Source: a virus
DNA: 41,649 nt
Reading direction: 5' to 3' (one strand)
IMG/VR virus record: IMGVR_UViG_3300034061_004507
Coordinates: 1 to 41,649 of that record
Shown here: positions 34,212 to 41,649 of the stretch, piece by piece
How the letters are laid out: each line of letters begins with the position of its first letter
Position numbering within the stretch: position 1 is the first letter of the stretch
Position numbers and translations under genes: made by a program
Notes under the pieces: model-generated
Database searches by the model: none
What the model was told of the DNA's origin: nothing
Seen by the model: the letters and a program-made list of their open reading frames with translations, nothing else

Positions 34212-34495
34212 ATCACTTGTTTTTTAATAATTTTAGCAAATTTATTCGTATTTCTTATTGCTTGAATTTCTTGAAGTCTAATTTGAATATCTTCCTCAGT
34301 TAATTTTAAATTTCTTTTATCACCCAATCTTGTTTTTAAATCGTTTTCTGAGTAATTGTTTAAAAGTTTACCTTTTTCTTCATTATATTTAGACGGAGTC
34401 AAATAAGCCGCGTCTTTATTATTTTCTAACCAAGTATCTTCATCTGCAGATACTAAAAAGGTTTTATCTGATTTTTTTTGAATTTGTTTTATCAT
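34208..34495 (-). CDS. small hypothetical protein (95 aa)
   Basis: Product of 95 aa, helical and charged: MIKQIQKKSDKTFLVSADED, then WLENNKDAAYLTPSKYNEEK and EEDIQIRLQEIQAIRNTNKF. No family recognised. Its ATG overlaps the TGA of the upstream 281-aa structural gene (ATGA) and its stop overlaps the next ATG, indicating coupled translation. It may be a chaperone or attachment factor for the fibre genes, but that is a guess from position. Confidence 0.55.
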   Translation of the reverse strand: MIKQIQKKSDKTFLVSADEDTWLENNKDAAYLTPSKYNEEKGKLLNNYSENDLKTRLGDKRNLKLTEEDIQIRLQEIQAIRNTNKFAKIIKKQVI

Positions 34496-35337
34496 GATGG
34501 TAATGTATATAAAATGTTTATTTCTACTGGTGTGTAGTATAATTCTCCTGAAACATAATCTCCAAGTCCAAAATCAAAAACAGTAAGAAGAACAGAGTCG
34601 TCAATTTCTGCGTCTGTTACAACTTGTGATTGAAAAATTAAATTGGGGTTTATTACACTTAACCCACCATTTTGATTTATGAAAGTTTGTGTTAATTCTC
34701 TAGGAAATGAATTTTCAGAAGGTCCTCCATCGTTTTGTGCAAAATATATACCGTCAATTGGTTCAGACCAACTTACATTAAATCCTAATGTGTTTTCTAA
34801 TTCTGTAACAACAAAATCGCCAGCGGAATTTAATTCGGATCCATTTGTCCATTCGGTAGGGATGAATCCTGTTGCAATAAAAATACAACCGTTTTGATTT
34901 ATAGTACCACTTGTAACATCCGCAATATTTGAAAAATCGTCTCCGAGTACACTTGTTATTTGATAAGTTGCGTTATTATCCCCACCAACTAGTGTAACTT
35001 CATCATCAACTAAATAATCTGATCCTGAATTACTAACACTTACGTTAACCACTACTCCTGATGAAAATTCTACATCTAATTGTAAACCTGAACCGTTACC
35101 TCCTGTTGTGGTATAAGTAGTAACACCATCAGGATAATTTGTTCCATCATTAGTGATGTTACCATTATCAACATATCCCCCAGCATAATTAATTATCTCA
35201 TACGATTCTCCAATAATAAATTTATTATCAAAATCTAATAATTCTGTACCACTCAACGGAGGTGTTTGTGTTAACAACGCCTTATAGGTTTTGAATGGAT
35301 ATTGATTTGTTACGTATTTAACTGGTGCGCTTGCCAT
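34492..35337 (-). CDS. fibre/virion structural protein (281 aa)
   Basis: Product of 281 aa with Gly-, Thr- and Asn-rich beta structure. Residues about 60-130 (VDNGNITNDGTNYPDGVTTY, then VSNSGSDYLVDDEVTLVGGD) form a repeating small beta domain seen in phage fibre proteins (G-x-x-Y-x-x-G/D-D-x-V-T-L). The N terminus MASAPVKYVTNQYPFKTYKA starts like the downstream 145-aa protein (MASA). C-terminal part: NPNLIFQSQVVTDAEIDDSV. A short fibre or accessory attached to the large nonapeptide-repeat protein is likely. Function inferred from composition and neighbours. Confidence 0.55.
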   Translation of the reverse strand: MASAPVKYVTNQYPFKTYKALLTQTPPLSGTELLDFDNKFIIGESYEIINYAGGYVDNGNITNDGTNYPDGVTTYTTTGGNGSGLQLDVEFSSGVVVNVSVSNSGSDYLVDDEVTLVGGDNNATYQITSVLGDDFSNIADVTSGTINQNGCIFIATGFIPTEWTNGSELNSAGDFVVTELENTLGFNVSWSEPIDGIYFAQNDGGPSENSFPRELTQTFINQNGGLSVINPNLIFQSQVVTDAEIDDSVLLTVFDFGLGDYVSGELYYTPVEINILYTLPS

Positions 35338-35361
35338 TTTATATTTATTTTTAATTTTTTA

Positions 35362-35799
35362 TTATCTATCACTAACAACAGATTCTTCACTACTTGAGGT
35401 TCTTTGTGAAATTATATTTGACCAATTTTGTGCAGATTGTTCCTTTTTTTGTCCAAAATTAGATTTTTCATAAAATTTAGTTATTTCGGTTGAAAAACTT
35501 GGTTCTCCACCGCCTTCTATGGTTACTTTAGTGGTTGCCTTTGCCTCTATAGGGTTTTTTTTATCCCCATTAAATACATTTATTGATAAATCAAACCCCA
35601 CTGAAGGTGGAATTATTAGATAAGTACCAATCATTTGTCTATTTTCAATCGAAACACCATCTGGAAAACTACCACTTAAAGTGTATTGGTAAAATTTGTT
35701 GGCGATAAAATCTTTTGATATCACTTTATCTAAATCATACTCTAACTTTTCTTTGGAGTTTGATGATACTATTTCTGTATTAAAATTTGCACTTGCCAT
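35362..35799 (-). CDS. structural/fibre accessory protein (145 aa)
   Basis: Product of 145 aa: MASANFNTEIVSSNSKEKLE, YDLDKVISKDFIANKFYQYT, LSGSFPDGVSIENRQMIGTY and a beta-rich centre IEAKATTKVTIEGGGEPSFS, ending in a Ser-rich tail. No family recognised. It lies 25 bp after the 1502-aa fibre gene and 24 bp before the 281-aa structural gene, all on the minus strand, suggesting a fibre operon in which this protein may aid fibre folding or attachment. The poly-Ser/Glu C terminus (SSSEESVVSDR) is likely disordered. Confidence 0.5.
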   Translation of the reverse strand: MASANFNTEIVSSNSKEKLEYDLDKVISKDFIANKFYQYTLSGSFPDGVSIENRQMIGTYLIIPPSVGFDLSINVFNGDKKNPIEAKATTKVTIEGGGEPSFSTEITKFYEKSNFGQKKEQSAQNWSNIISQRTSSSEESVVSDR

Positions 35800-35824
35800 T
35801 TTATTTTTATTTTTTAATTTTTTA

Positions 35825-38800
35825 TTATACGTCTATATCAACTATAGTTAATACATCCGTTGAGTCATAGAAAGACAATCTAGGTGTACCATCTTGTCTG
35901 TCAAAAATAATTTTTGTCATATTTGCATCATACACATATGTGGCAGATGTAAAGTCATAATTAAATACTTTTGTAGATAAGATTTGATTTTTAGTGAAAG
36001 CGCTAGTGATTATATTACCACCAGCAGTTTGACTACCGTCATCTCCAAAGTAATCACCAATATTATTATTGTTAAATCCAGATGAAATAACATTTTGTGT
36101 ACCAACACCAGCATTACCAAAGAAATTACCGATTTTGTTGTATTGGAAATCAGTATCAATTTCGTTAAATGCTGAATAATTACCCAAATTATTAGATATA
36201 AAGTTACCACCAATAGCACTTGGGGATCCGCCTATACCTGAGTTACCAACAAATAAATTACCTATTGTATTATCCAATGTGTTTTGACCAAATACGTTAA
36301 ACCAAAAGTCGTCACCAATTTTGTTATTTGTGAAGTTTAAATCAATAGCGTTGAATATAAAATTATCACCAATAACATTAAACTGAAATCCGTCATTTAT
36401 GATGTTACCACCATCTCCGTTTGAACCGCCACCAACTGAAGGGTAGTTTGTATCATTACCAAAGAAATTACCAATTTTATTGTATTTGAAATCATTGAAT
36501 ATTACGTTCTGTACCGGTGAACCAGGACCTGAACTATCATTACCAAAGTAATTACCTATTTCATTACCTTCAAAACCATCAACTACTGTATTTCCAACAA
36601 AGAAATTTTCAATATCATTACCTATGAAACCATTACCAATAGAATTTAGAGTAAAATAATTTTCAATATCATTACCAGCAAAGGCAATACCTATATTATT
36701 ATTTTCAAAATTATTTTCAATATCATTACCTGTAAATGTATTACCTATAGTATTATTTTTAAAATCATTTTCAATTGCATTACCTATAAAGTCGTTAGAT
36801 ATGTTATTTTGGAAAAAATTATTACCTATTACATTATTATTTGAATCTTTACCTATTGTATTATTATTAAAAGCTTTAGCAATAATATTATAATCAAAAT
36901 TGTTACCGATAATATTAGTATTAAACCCATTACCTAATGTATTATTTCTAAAATCCTTACCGATATTGTTATCACTAAAATTATTACCTATTACATTATT
37001 TCTTAAACCATTCCCAATAATGTTATTAGAAGATAAATCATTTATTTTGTTATTTCTAGAGGTATTTCCAATGGAATTATTACTAAACTCATTACCGATA
37101 TTATTTGATACGAATTCATCACCTATACTGTTAGTAACGAAGTAATTACCAATAGAATTTCCAGTAAAAATATTACCTATAGAATTTCCACTAAAAACAT
37201 TTTCAATATCATTACCAGCAAAGGCAATACCTATATTATTATTACCAAAATAATTTCCTATTTCATTACCTTCAAAACCATCTAATATTGTATTTCCAAT
37301 AAAGTAATTTTTAATTGAGTTATCTTCAAAATTATCACTAACGGTATTACCTGAGAAAAAATTCCCGATATTATTATTGTAAAAGTATTCACCAATAGTG
37401 TTATCCAGAAAATTATCGTTTATAATATTACCTTGTAGTTCTCCCAATCCGAAACCAAAATCGTTACCTATTGTGTTATTACTAAATAATGCACCAATAT
37501 TGTTAGAGGCAAAATTATCACCAATAGTGTTTCCAAAAACGACACCTTTAAATGTGTTTCCAAAAACACTACCCAAAAAGTCATTATCAGAAATAAATGG
37601 ACCGAAGGTATTACCATTACAACTTCCACTAATTTGATTTCCTCCAAAACCCCAATCTGTTCTATTTTCACTAAAATCCTGATACGTTATATTACCTTTA
37701 AATTCGTTGAAAATTTGGTTATCATTAAAATTACCGTATATTGTATTGTTTTCAAATTGTTCACCGATTCTATTGTTAAATGTTTCTCCACTTATTGAAT
37801 TATTATTAAATCCGAAACCAATTTCATTCTTATAAAAATCTTGGGTTATTATGTTATTACTAAAATTTAAACCAATTTGATTATCTTCAAAATTATCACC
37901 AACGGTGTTATTTTTAAAATCATTACCAATAACATTATTATACGCAAATTGACCAATAATGTTATTTTCAAAATTATCATTTATGATATTACCATATGGG
38001 TCACCACCACCATAACCAAAATCACTACCAATTATGTTATTTCTAAAATTATTACCAATGGTATTATATGCGAATCTTTCACCATTATTTTGTTGTGTGT
38101 AAATTGAGTTCCATTCAGTATCACCAGGACCAGGCCATTGATTATTAAATGGTGGTGTGTCAGTTATTGTGTTATATAATCCACCTTGACTATCTCTTGT
38201 TAATTCTACAACACCAGGAACGATAATATCCACTTCTGAACCATAATTAGTTTTAGTAAACACAACGGTTGAACCTGTGGTATTACCATTTGAATCCAGT
38301 TCTTGTCTTTCATATTGGAATCCACCACCATTTCCACCTTGTGTCCATTGTGTGAATTTAATTCTAAAATATTGTTGTGTTGATATAACTCTCATCACAA
38401 GTTCCTTACCTAAAATATAACTACCAACATTATTACTGAGTGAAATTCTTAATGTGTTATATGTTCTTGTCGATACCGTTGATAAGTCGTTCCACCCAAA
38501 TAAATCATCGTTTGATGGTCTATTATTTTCAAAATAAGTACCAACTTTATTAGTGTTAAATTCATTACTAATTACATTATTATAAAAATAATAATCAGTT
38601 GTGTTTTGATAAAAATCATCATCTATAGTATTGTTATTAAACCCATTACCAATATTATTTAATCTAAAATCACTACCAGTTGTGTTATTGTTAAATCCGT
38701 TTAAAATGGTATTACCCTGAAATTCACCATTAATTTCATTCTCTTGAAAGTTTGTACCAATTTGGTTATTTTGAAAATCTTGTCTAATAACATTTTCATT

Positions 38801-40333
38801 AAAATTATTACGAATATAATTTCTATAGAATTCAAAATTACCATAGTTAGCAAAATCACCGATTACATTATCATTAAAGTTGTCCAATATTTGATTTTTA
38901 TAAAAATCAGAATAAATCGTATTATTATTAAATTCATTAGCAATTAGGTTATCATAAAATTGTGAAAATATTTCGTTATTGTTAAATTCGTTACCAATTA
39001 GGTTATCATAAAAATTCCCATCAACAATATTATTATTAAAACCGTTACCAATTTTGTTATCCTCAAAGTCATCGTATATGGTGTTATTATTAAATCCAAC
39101 ACCTATTTGGTTATCAACGAAATCAATATTGTTAAATATTTTATTGTTGTTGAAGTTATCACCTATCACGTTGTCATTAAAATCATCACAGATAATTAGA
39201 TTATCTCGGAAATTAGCAGCTATTTGATTATCTGTGAAATCCTCGTCATTGTAAATTGTATTATTCTCAAACTGGTCTCCTATAATATTATGCTCAACAT
39301 CACTCTTAAATGTGTTATTCCTAAAATTGTTACCTATTCGGTTTCCAATTACATCCTCACCGAAGACATTATTTGGTAATAAAAAAGTATTCTGGCTCCA
39401 ATCTATAAATGATGCGACATCACCAACGTAATTTGAAATTATAGTTTCATCATCAAATAAAAACGTAGGGTGTTCCGTATAATCAATTGATATATTATTT
39501 TGTTTATAGGTAAGACCGTCTCTTTGTGCTAAATAAAAACTAGAACCAGATAAAACAGCTGGTATAGTTAATCCACTTACAACCATACTTGTGTCAGCCG
39601 ATATTGATACAATTTCAAAGAAAATCTCACTTGAATTAGGAATTGCTATGTGATCACCAGTATTATAATTTGAAAATACTGTTCCTGTACCTATTACTTC
39701 ACCCGTATTTTGAATTAGTTCAATCGTTCCTTTGGCGATATCTTTTTCTTCATAATAGTAGTTATCATACCTTCTAAATAAAACATCTCTATGGTCATAG
39801 TCAGTTCGGTTGTTAAATTCATCAACCCTTTCGGTAATTCTACCAAATGCAACATTATTTGTAACTTCAGTAGCACTAAATGTCCAGTCATATCTTATTT
39901 TATCATTTGGGTATGTTGGTTGATAAGCATCACTTGAAATCGTATTAACTGATGTTGAGAGAACCATTAAAGGTTCAACAGGTCCTTGTTTGTAATTAGA
40001 TGTGATACCTGTATTAATAATAGGATTACCATTATAATCATAATCAGGTTGATCATAACATGTTCTAAAGTCGGTTATTATGTAGTAAGATCCTGTAGTT
40101 AATCCACTTCCATCAATCAGGTCTTGAATTTCTGAATATGTTACTTCAGTGGCACCAGTAAAGGATCCACCAAATTCTTCAAGAGAACCATCCGGATTCT
40201 TTTTTTCAAATGACCCACTATTTAAATCAACACCAACGTAATAAGTGTCAGTGGTTCCACTTAAATTATTGAAATCTTCTCCTGTAACGTAAATTGTGGT
40301 TTTACCATTATTTTGTTGTATTATTCTTCCCAT
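35825..40333 (-). CDS. large fibre with 9-residue (5+4) solenoid repeats (1502 aa)
   Basis: Product of 1502 aa. Residues 1-320 form a non-repeat N-terminal domain (FGRITERVDEFNNRTDYDHR, then DVLFRRYDNYYYEEKDIAKG), as in other phage fibre proteins. Residues about 321-600 and about 752-1447 consist of a repeat whose core is N-x-I-G-x-x-F-x-N: in TIYDDFEDNKIGNGFNNNIV and on, Phe recurs every 9 residues and Ile/Val sits 4-5 residues away. Residues about 601-752 break the repeat with a beta insert (TYNTLRISLSNNVGSYILGK). The end (SATYVYDANMTKIIFDRQDG) caps the array. The regular I-F spacing and Asn stacks suggest a beta-solenoid rod. A TATTTATA element lies 12 bp upstream. Its role as tail fibre or particle decoration is inferred from composition and neighbours. 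Confidence 0.75.
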   Translation of the reverse strand: MGRIIQQNNGKTTIYVTGEDFNNLSGTTDTYYVGVDLNSGSFEKKNPDGSLEEFGGSFTGATEVTYSEIQDLIDGSGLTTGSYYIITDFRTCYDQPDYDYNGNPIINTGITSNYKQGPVEPLMVLSTSVNTISSDAYQPTYPNDKIRYDWTFSATEVTNNVAFGRITERVDEFNNRTDYDHRDVLFRRYDNYYYEEKDIAKGTIELIQNTGEVIGTGTVFSNYNTGDHIAIPNSSEIFFEIVSISADTSMVVSGLTIPAVLSGSSFYLAQRDGLTYKQNNISIDYTEHPTFLFDDETIISNYVGDVASFIDWSQNTFLLPNNVFGEDVIGNRIGNNFRNNTFKSDVEHNIIGDQFENNTIYNDEDFTDNQIAANFRDNLIICDDFNDNVIGDNFNNNKIFNNIDFVDNQIGVGFNNNTIYDDFEDNKIGNGFNNNIVDGNFYDNLIGNEFNNNEIFSQFYDNLIANEFNNNTIYSDFYKNQILDNFNDNVIGDFANYGNFEFYRNYIRNNFNENVIRQDFQNNQIGTNFQENEINGEFQGNTILNGFNNNTTGSDFRLNNIGNGFNNNTIDDDFYQNTTDYYFYNNVISNEFNTNKVGTYFENNRPSNDDLFGWNDLSTVSTRTYNTLRISLSNNVGSYILGKELVMRVISTQQYFRIKFTQWTQGGNGGGFQYERQELDSNGNTTGSTVVFTKTNYGSEVDIIVPGVVELTRDSQGGLYNTITDTPPFNNQWPGPGDTEWNSIYTQQNNGERFAYNTIGNNFRNNIIGSDFGYGGGDPYGNIINDNFENNIIGQFAYNNVIGNDFKNNTVGDNFEDNQIGLNFSNNIITQDFYKNEIGFGFNNNSISGETFNNRIGEQFENNTIYGNFNDNQIFNEFKGNITYQDFSENRTDWGFGGNQISGSCNGNTFGPFISDNDFLGSVFGNTFKGVVFGNTIGDNFASNNIGALFSNNTIGNDFGFGLGELQGNIINDNFLDNTIGEYFYNNNIGNFFSGNTVSDNFEDNSIKNYFIGNTILDGFEGNEIGNYFGNNNIGIAFAGNDIENVFSGNSIGNIFTGNSIGNYFVTNSIGDEFVSNNIGNEFSNNSIGNTSRNNKINDLSSNNIIGNGLRNNVIGNNFSDNNIGKDFRNNTLGNGFNTNIIGNNFDYNIIAKAFNNNTIGKDSNNNVIGNNFFQNNISNDFIGNAIENDFKNNTIGNTFTGNDIENNFENNNIGIAFAGNDIENYFTLNSIGNGFIGNDIENFFVGNTVVDGFEGNEIGNYFGNDSSGPGSPVQNVIFNDFKYNKIGNFFGNDTNYPSVGGGSNGDGGNIINDGFQFNVIGDNFIFNAIDLNFTNNKIGDDFWFNVFGQNTLDNTIGNLFVGNSGIGGSPSAIGGNFISNNLGNYSAFNEIDTDFQYNKIGNFFGNAGVGTQNVISSGFNNNNIGDYFGDDGSQTAGGNIITSAFTKNQILSTKVFNYDFTSATYVYDANMTKIIFDRQDGTPRLSFYDSTDVLTIVDIDV
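35990..39375. repeat. tandem 27-bp coding repeats of the fibre gene
   Basis: Degenerate 27-bp units (9 codons) over most of the stretch, with an insert at about 38075-38530. A 43-bp identical copy occurs at 36661-36703 and 37201-37243, exactly 540 bp (20 units) apart; a second pair (cctatttcattaccttcaaaaccatc) at about 36555 and 37257 is 702 bp (26 units) apart. This is evidence of in-frame unit shuffling or duplication. Confidence 0.85.
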
Positions 40334-40345
40334 GTCTTTTTAATT

Positions 40346-40353
40346 TATAAATA
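40346..40353 (-). promoter_or_regulatory. TATTTATA upstream element before fibre gene
   Basis: Minus-strand GATATTTATAAATTAAAAAG, 12 bp before the ATG of the 1502-aa fibre gene. Confidence 0.4.
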
Positions 40354-40386
40354 TCTTTACTTTTTTATTTTTCTCTTATTTTTTAG

Positions 40387-41649
40387 TTATAAACTAAAAT
40401 TTCTTACCGCTCTAACAGGTAAACTATTCAGTTTACTTTGAAATGCAATTTGACCTGTAAAAAAGTTAACATACATCGCCCCTGGAGGATTAAGAATAGG
40501 TATATTAAATGTTGCAGTTGCTTCTGTGCTTGACCAATAACCGACATTCTGCCCCATAACATTATTCAAATAAAGTAAATTGGTTCCACCATTACTCTGT
40601 AATGTTTTATTTACATTAAATCTATTTTGTATAAGTAAATAAAGTTCATCTATTGCTGGTAAATACCAATCATTAACAGAACCGACACTGTAATTTAAAC
40701 AAAGTTGTGCTGCACTGTTGGGGGATTGAGTTGCAATTATATTGGTGTTAGACAAACCGTTCCAACTACTAGTTGCCGCATTTAATACATTAACATCACT
40801 CCAAACAGAGTTTGTTAAATCACTCATTGAAACAACTAAATAGTTTTCATTTACACCATCTAAATATCTATGAAATATTACTCCTCCTTCTGATGGAACA
40901 TATTGTCCTATTTCGTATGTATATTGATTACTACTAATACCACTTAAATTTGATCCATCACCGTAAAAAGTACCGCCAGATATTGTTGTTGCACTTAAAG
41001 TGCCGTTTACCGTTAACCCACTAACCGAATCAATATACGCATTAAAAATGGTGTTTGTGTTATCGGTTAATGTTATTGTGTTTGTTAAATTATCATAGGT
41101 GACTCCCGTTAAAAAAGTGTTTGAATCTCCGGTTAAAGAACTAATATTAACAGTATATGCTGAAGGTGATACGTTAGTATCAAAATAAATAATACCATTA
41201 TTGTAAGATGCGCCTGTTGTAAAAACGTCAGTACTTCCGGTGAAAAAACCATTGACCGTTACATCTGTACCATTACTTGTTGATAAAGTTAATGTTCCTC
41301 CTGAATATGTTCCTGAAGTTATTAAATCATTAAATGTTGGTAAATCTACTAAAACTGTTTGTCCTGATCCACTTAAAGTGCCTCCACTTAAAACTAAATC
41401 ACCATTCAAAATAACTAACTGTGAATTTTCATTTAACAATAATGTACCTAAAACAACTAAATCTCCGTATATGAAACTTTGTGAATATGAACCAATTTCA
41501 ACAGTACTTCCTGAAGGTATATACCACCTACTGTCAGCATTAATATCAATCAAAGCATTAGCAATTGTACCACCTGTAGGGTTTGTGAGTGTAAGAGTAT
41601 TTGCGGAAAAAGTCATTCCTGACACACCAATAGATTGTAGATAATATAA
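40387..41649 (-). CDS. adhesin with C-terminal DUF1566/C-lectin-like domain (5' end beyond window)
   Basis: At least 420 codons. The frame is open to the right window edge, so the N terminus is probably outside; the in-window GTG at 41625 (SGMTFSANTL) is a fallback start. The first half is Ser/Thr/Gly-rich beta repeats (GTLLLNENSQLVILNGDLVL, then GTYSGGTLTLSTSNGTDVTV). Residues from about 235 of the GTG-started form (GQYVPSEGGVIFHRYLDGVN, then NDWYLPAIDELYLLIQNRFN, GYWSSTEATATFN, and LPVRAVRNFSL) match the DUF1566/Lcl pattern of the C-type-lectin fold, used by some phage receptor-binding and DGR-variable proteins. It probably binds the host surface. No Shine-Dalgarno or clear start is visible. 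Confidence 0.75.
   Translation of the reverse strand, partial: LYYLQSIGVSGMTFSANTLTLTNPTGGTIANALIDINADSRWYIPSGSTVEIGSYSQSFIYGDLVVLGTLLLNENSQLVILNGDLVLSGGTLSGSGQTVLVDLPTFNDLITSGTYSGGTLTLSTSNGTDVTVNGFFTGSTDVFTTGASYNNGIIYFDTNVSPSAYTVNISSLTGDSNTFLTGVTYDNLTNTITLTDNTNTIFNAYIDSVSGLTVNGTLSATTISGGTFYGDGSNLSGISSNQYTYEIGQYVPSEGGVIFHRYLDGVNENYLVVSMSDLTNSVWSDVNVLNAATSSWNGLSNTNIIATQSPNSAAQLCLNYSVGSVNDWYLPAIDELYLLIQNRFNVNKTLQSNGGTNLLYLNNVMGQNVGYWSSTEATATFNIPILNPPGAMYVNFFTGQIAFQSKLNSLPVRAVRNFSL

Noticed and set aside
35990-39375. CRISPR array suggested by regular repeat spacing
   Set aside because: The 27-bp periodicity is continuous coding sequence with no conserved spacer-repeat structure and keeps one reading frame for over 4 kb.
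1-41649. tRNA genes, integrase or attachment sites
   Set aside because: No cloverleaf-like segment or recombinase motif was seen in the gaps, all of which are short.

Overview
This window is part of a large, AT-rich, contractile-tailed (T4-like) phage genome. It holds a block of tail and baseplate genes, replication and recombination proteins, and a set of fibre or adhesin genes at the right. Homologues recognisable from sequence include gp32 (ssDNA binding), gp43 (DNA polymerase, in two frames), gp18 (sheath), gp19 (tube), gp15 (tail terminator), gp13-like and possibly gp14-like (neck), gp26-like (tail chaperone) and gp53-like (baseplate LysM). Almost no start codon has a Shine-Dalgarno sequence; the leaders are A/T-rich instead. 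Together with the low GC content this suggests a Bacteroidota host, but that is an inference and no host gene is present. No tRNA, integrase, terminase or CRISPR array was found.

Layout. 1-1947 (minus): gp32, cut by the left edge, an acidic protein with an (A/S)DPAAP repeat, and a small unknown protein. 1976-15882 (minus): two giant baseplate proteins (2172 and 2352 aa) flanking a small gp53-like LysM protein. 15925-19588 (minus): tape measure, tail-assembly chaperone with an apparent frameshift extension, and tail tube. 19694-20850 (minus): a HAD-fold protein and a 46-aa protein. 20910-25954 (minus): a very large tail sheath, the tail terminator and a connector protein, interrupted by a tiny plus-strand ribbon-helix-helix-like gene. 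26014-29984 (plus): an SNF2-type helicase, an Fe/Mn superoxide dismutase, a neck protein and a small unknown protein. 29981-32861 (minus): family B DNA polymerase broken into two frames just after the catalytic DTD motif. 32949-41649 (minus): small structural proteins, a 2-oxoglutarate/Fe(II) oxygenase, a 1502-aa fibre made largely of a 9-residue repeat, and an adhesin with a DUF1566/C-lectin-like C terminus that runs off the right edge.

How the genes work together: the central minus-strand genes build a contractile tail. The tube (gp19) polymerises around the tape measure with help from the chaperone, on a baseplate made from the giant proteins and gp53. The sheath (gp18) surrounds the tube, the terminator (gp15) caps it, and the neck proteins join it to the head. 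gp32, gp43 and the SNF2 helicase act in replication and repair. The right-hand proteins probably decorate the particle and bind the host.

The most noteworthy observations are the chaperone +1 frameshift, the phage Mn-type superoxide dismutase, the nonapeptide-repeat fibre, the two-frame DNA polymerase, gp32 without zinc cysteines, an OmpA-like domain inside a giant baseplate protein, and a recurrent TATTTATA motif before gene starts.
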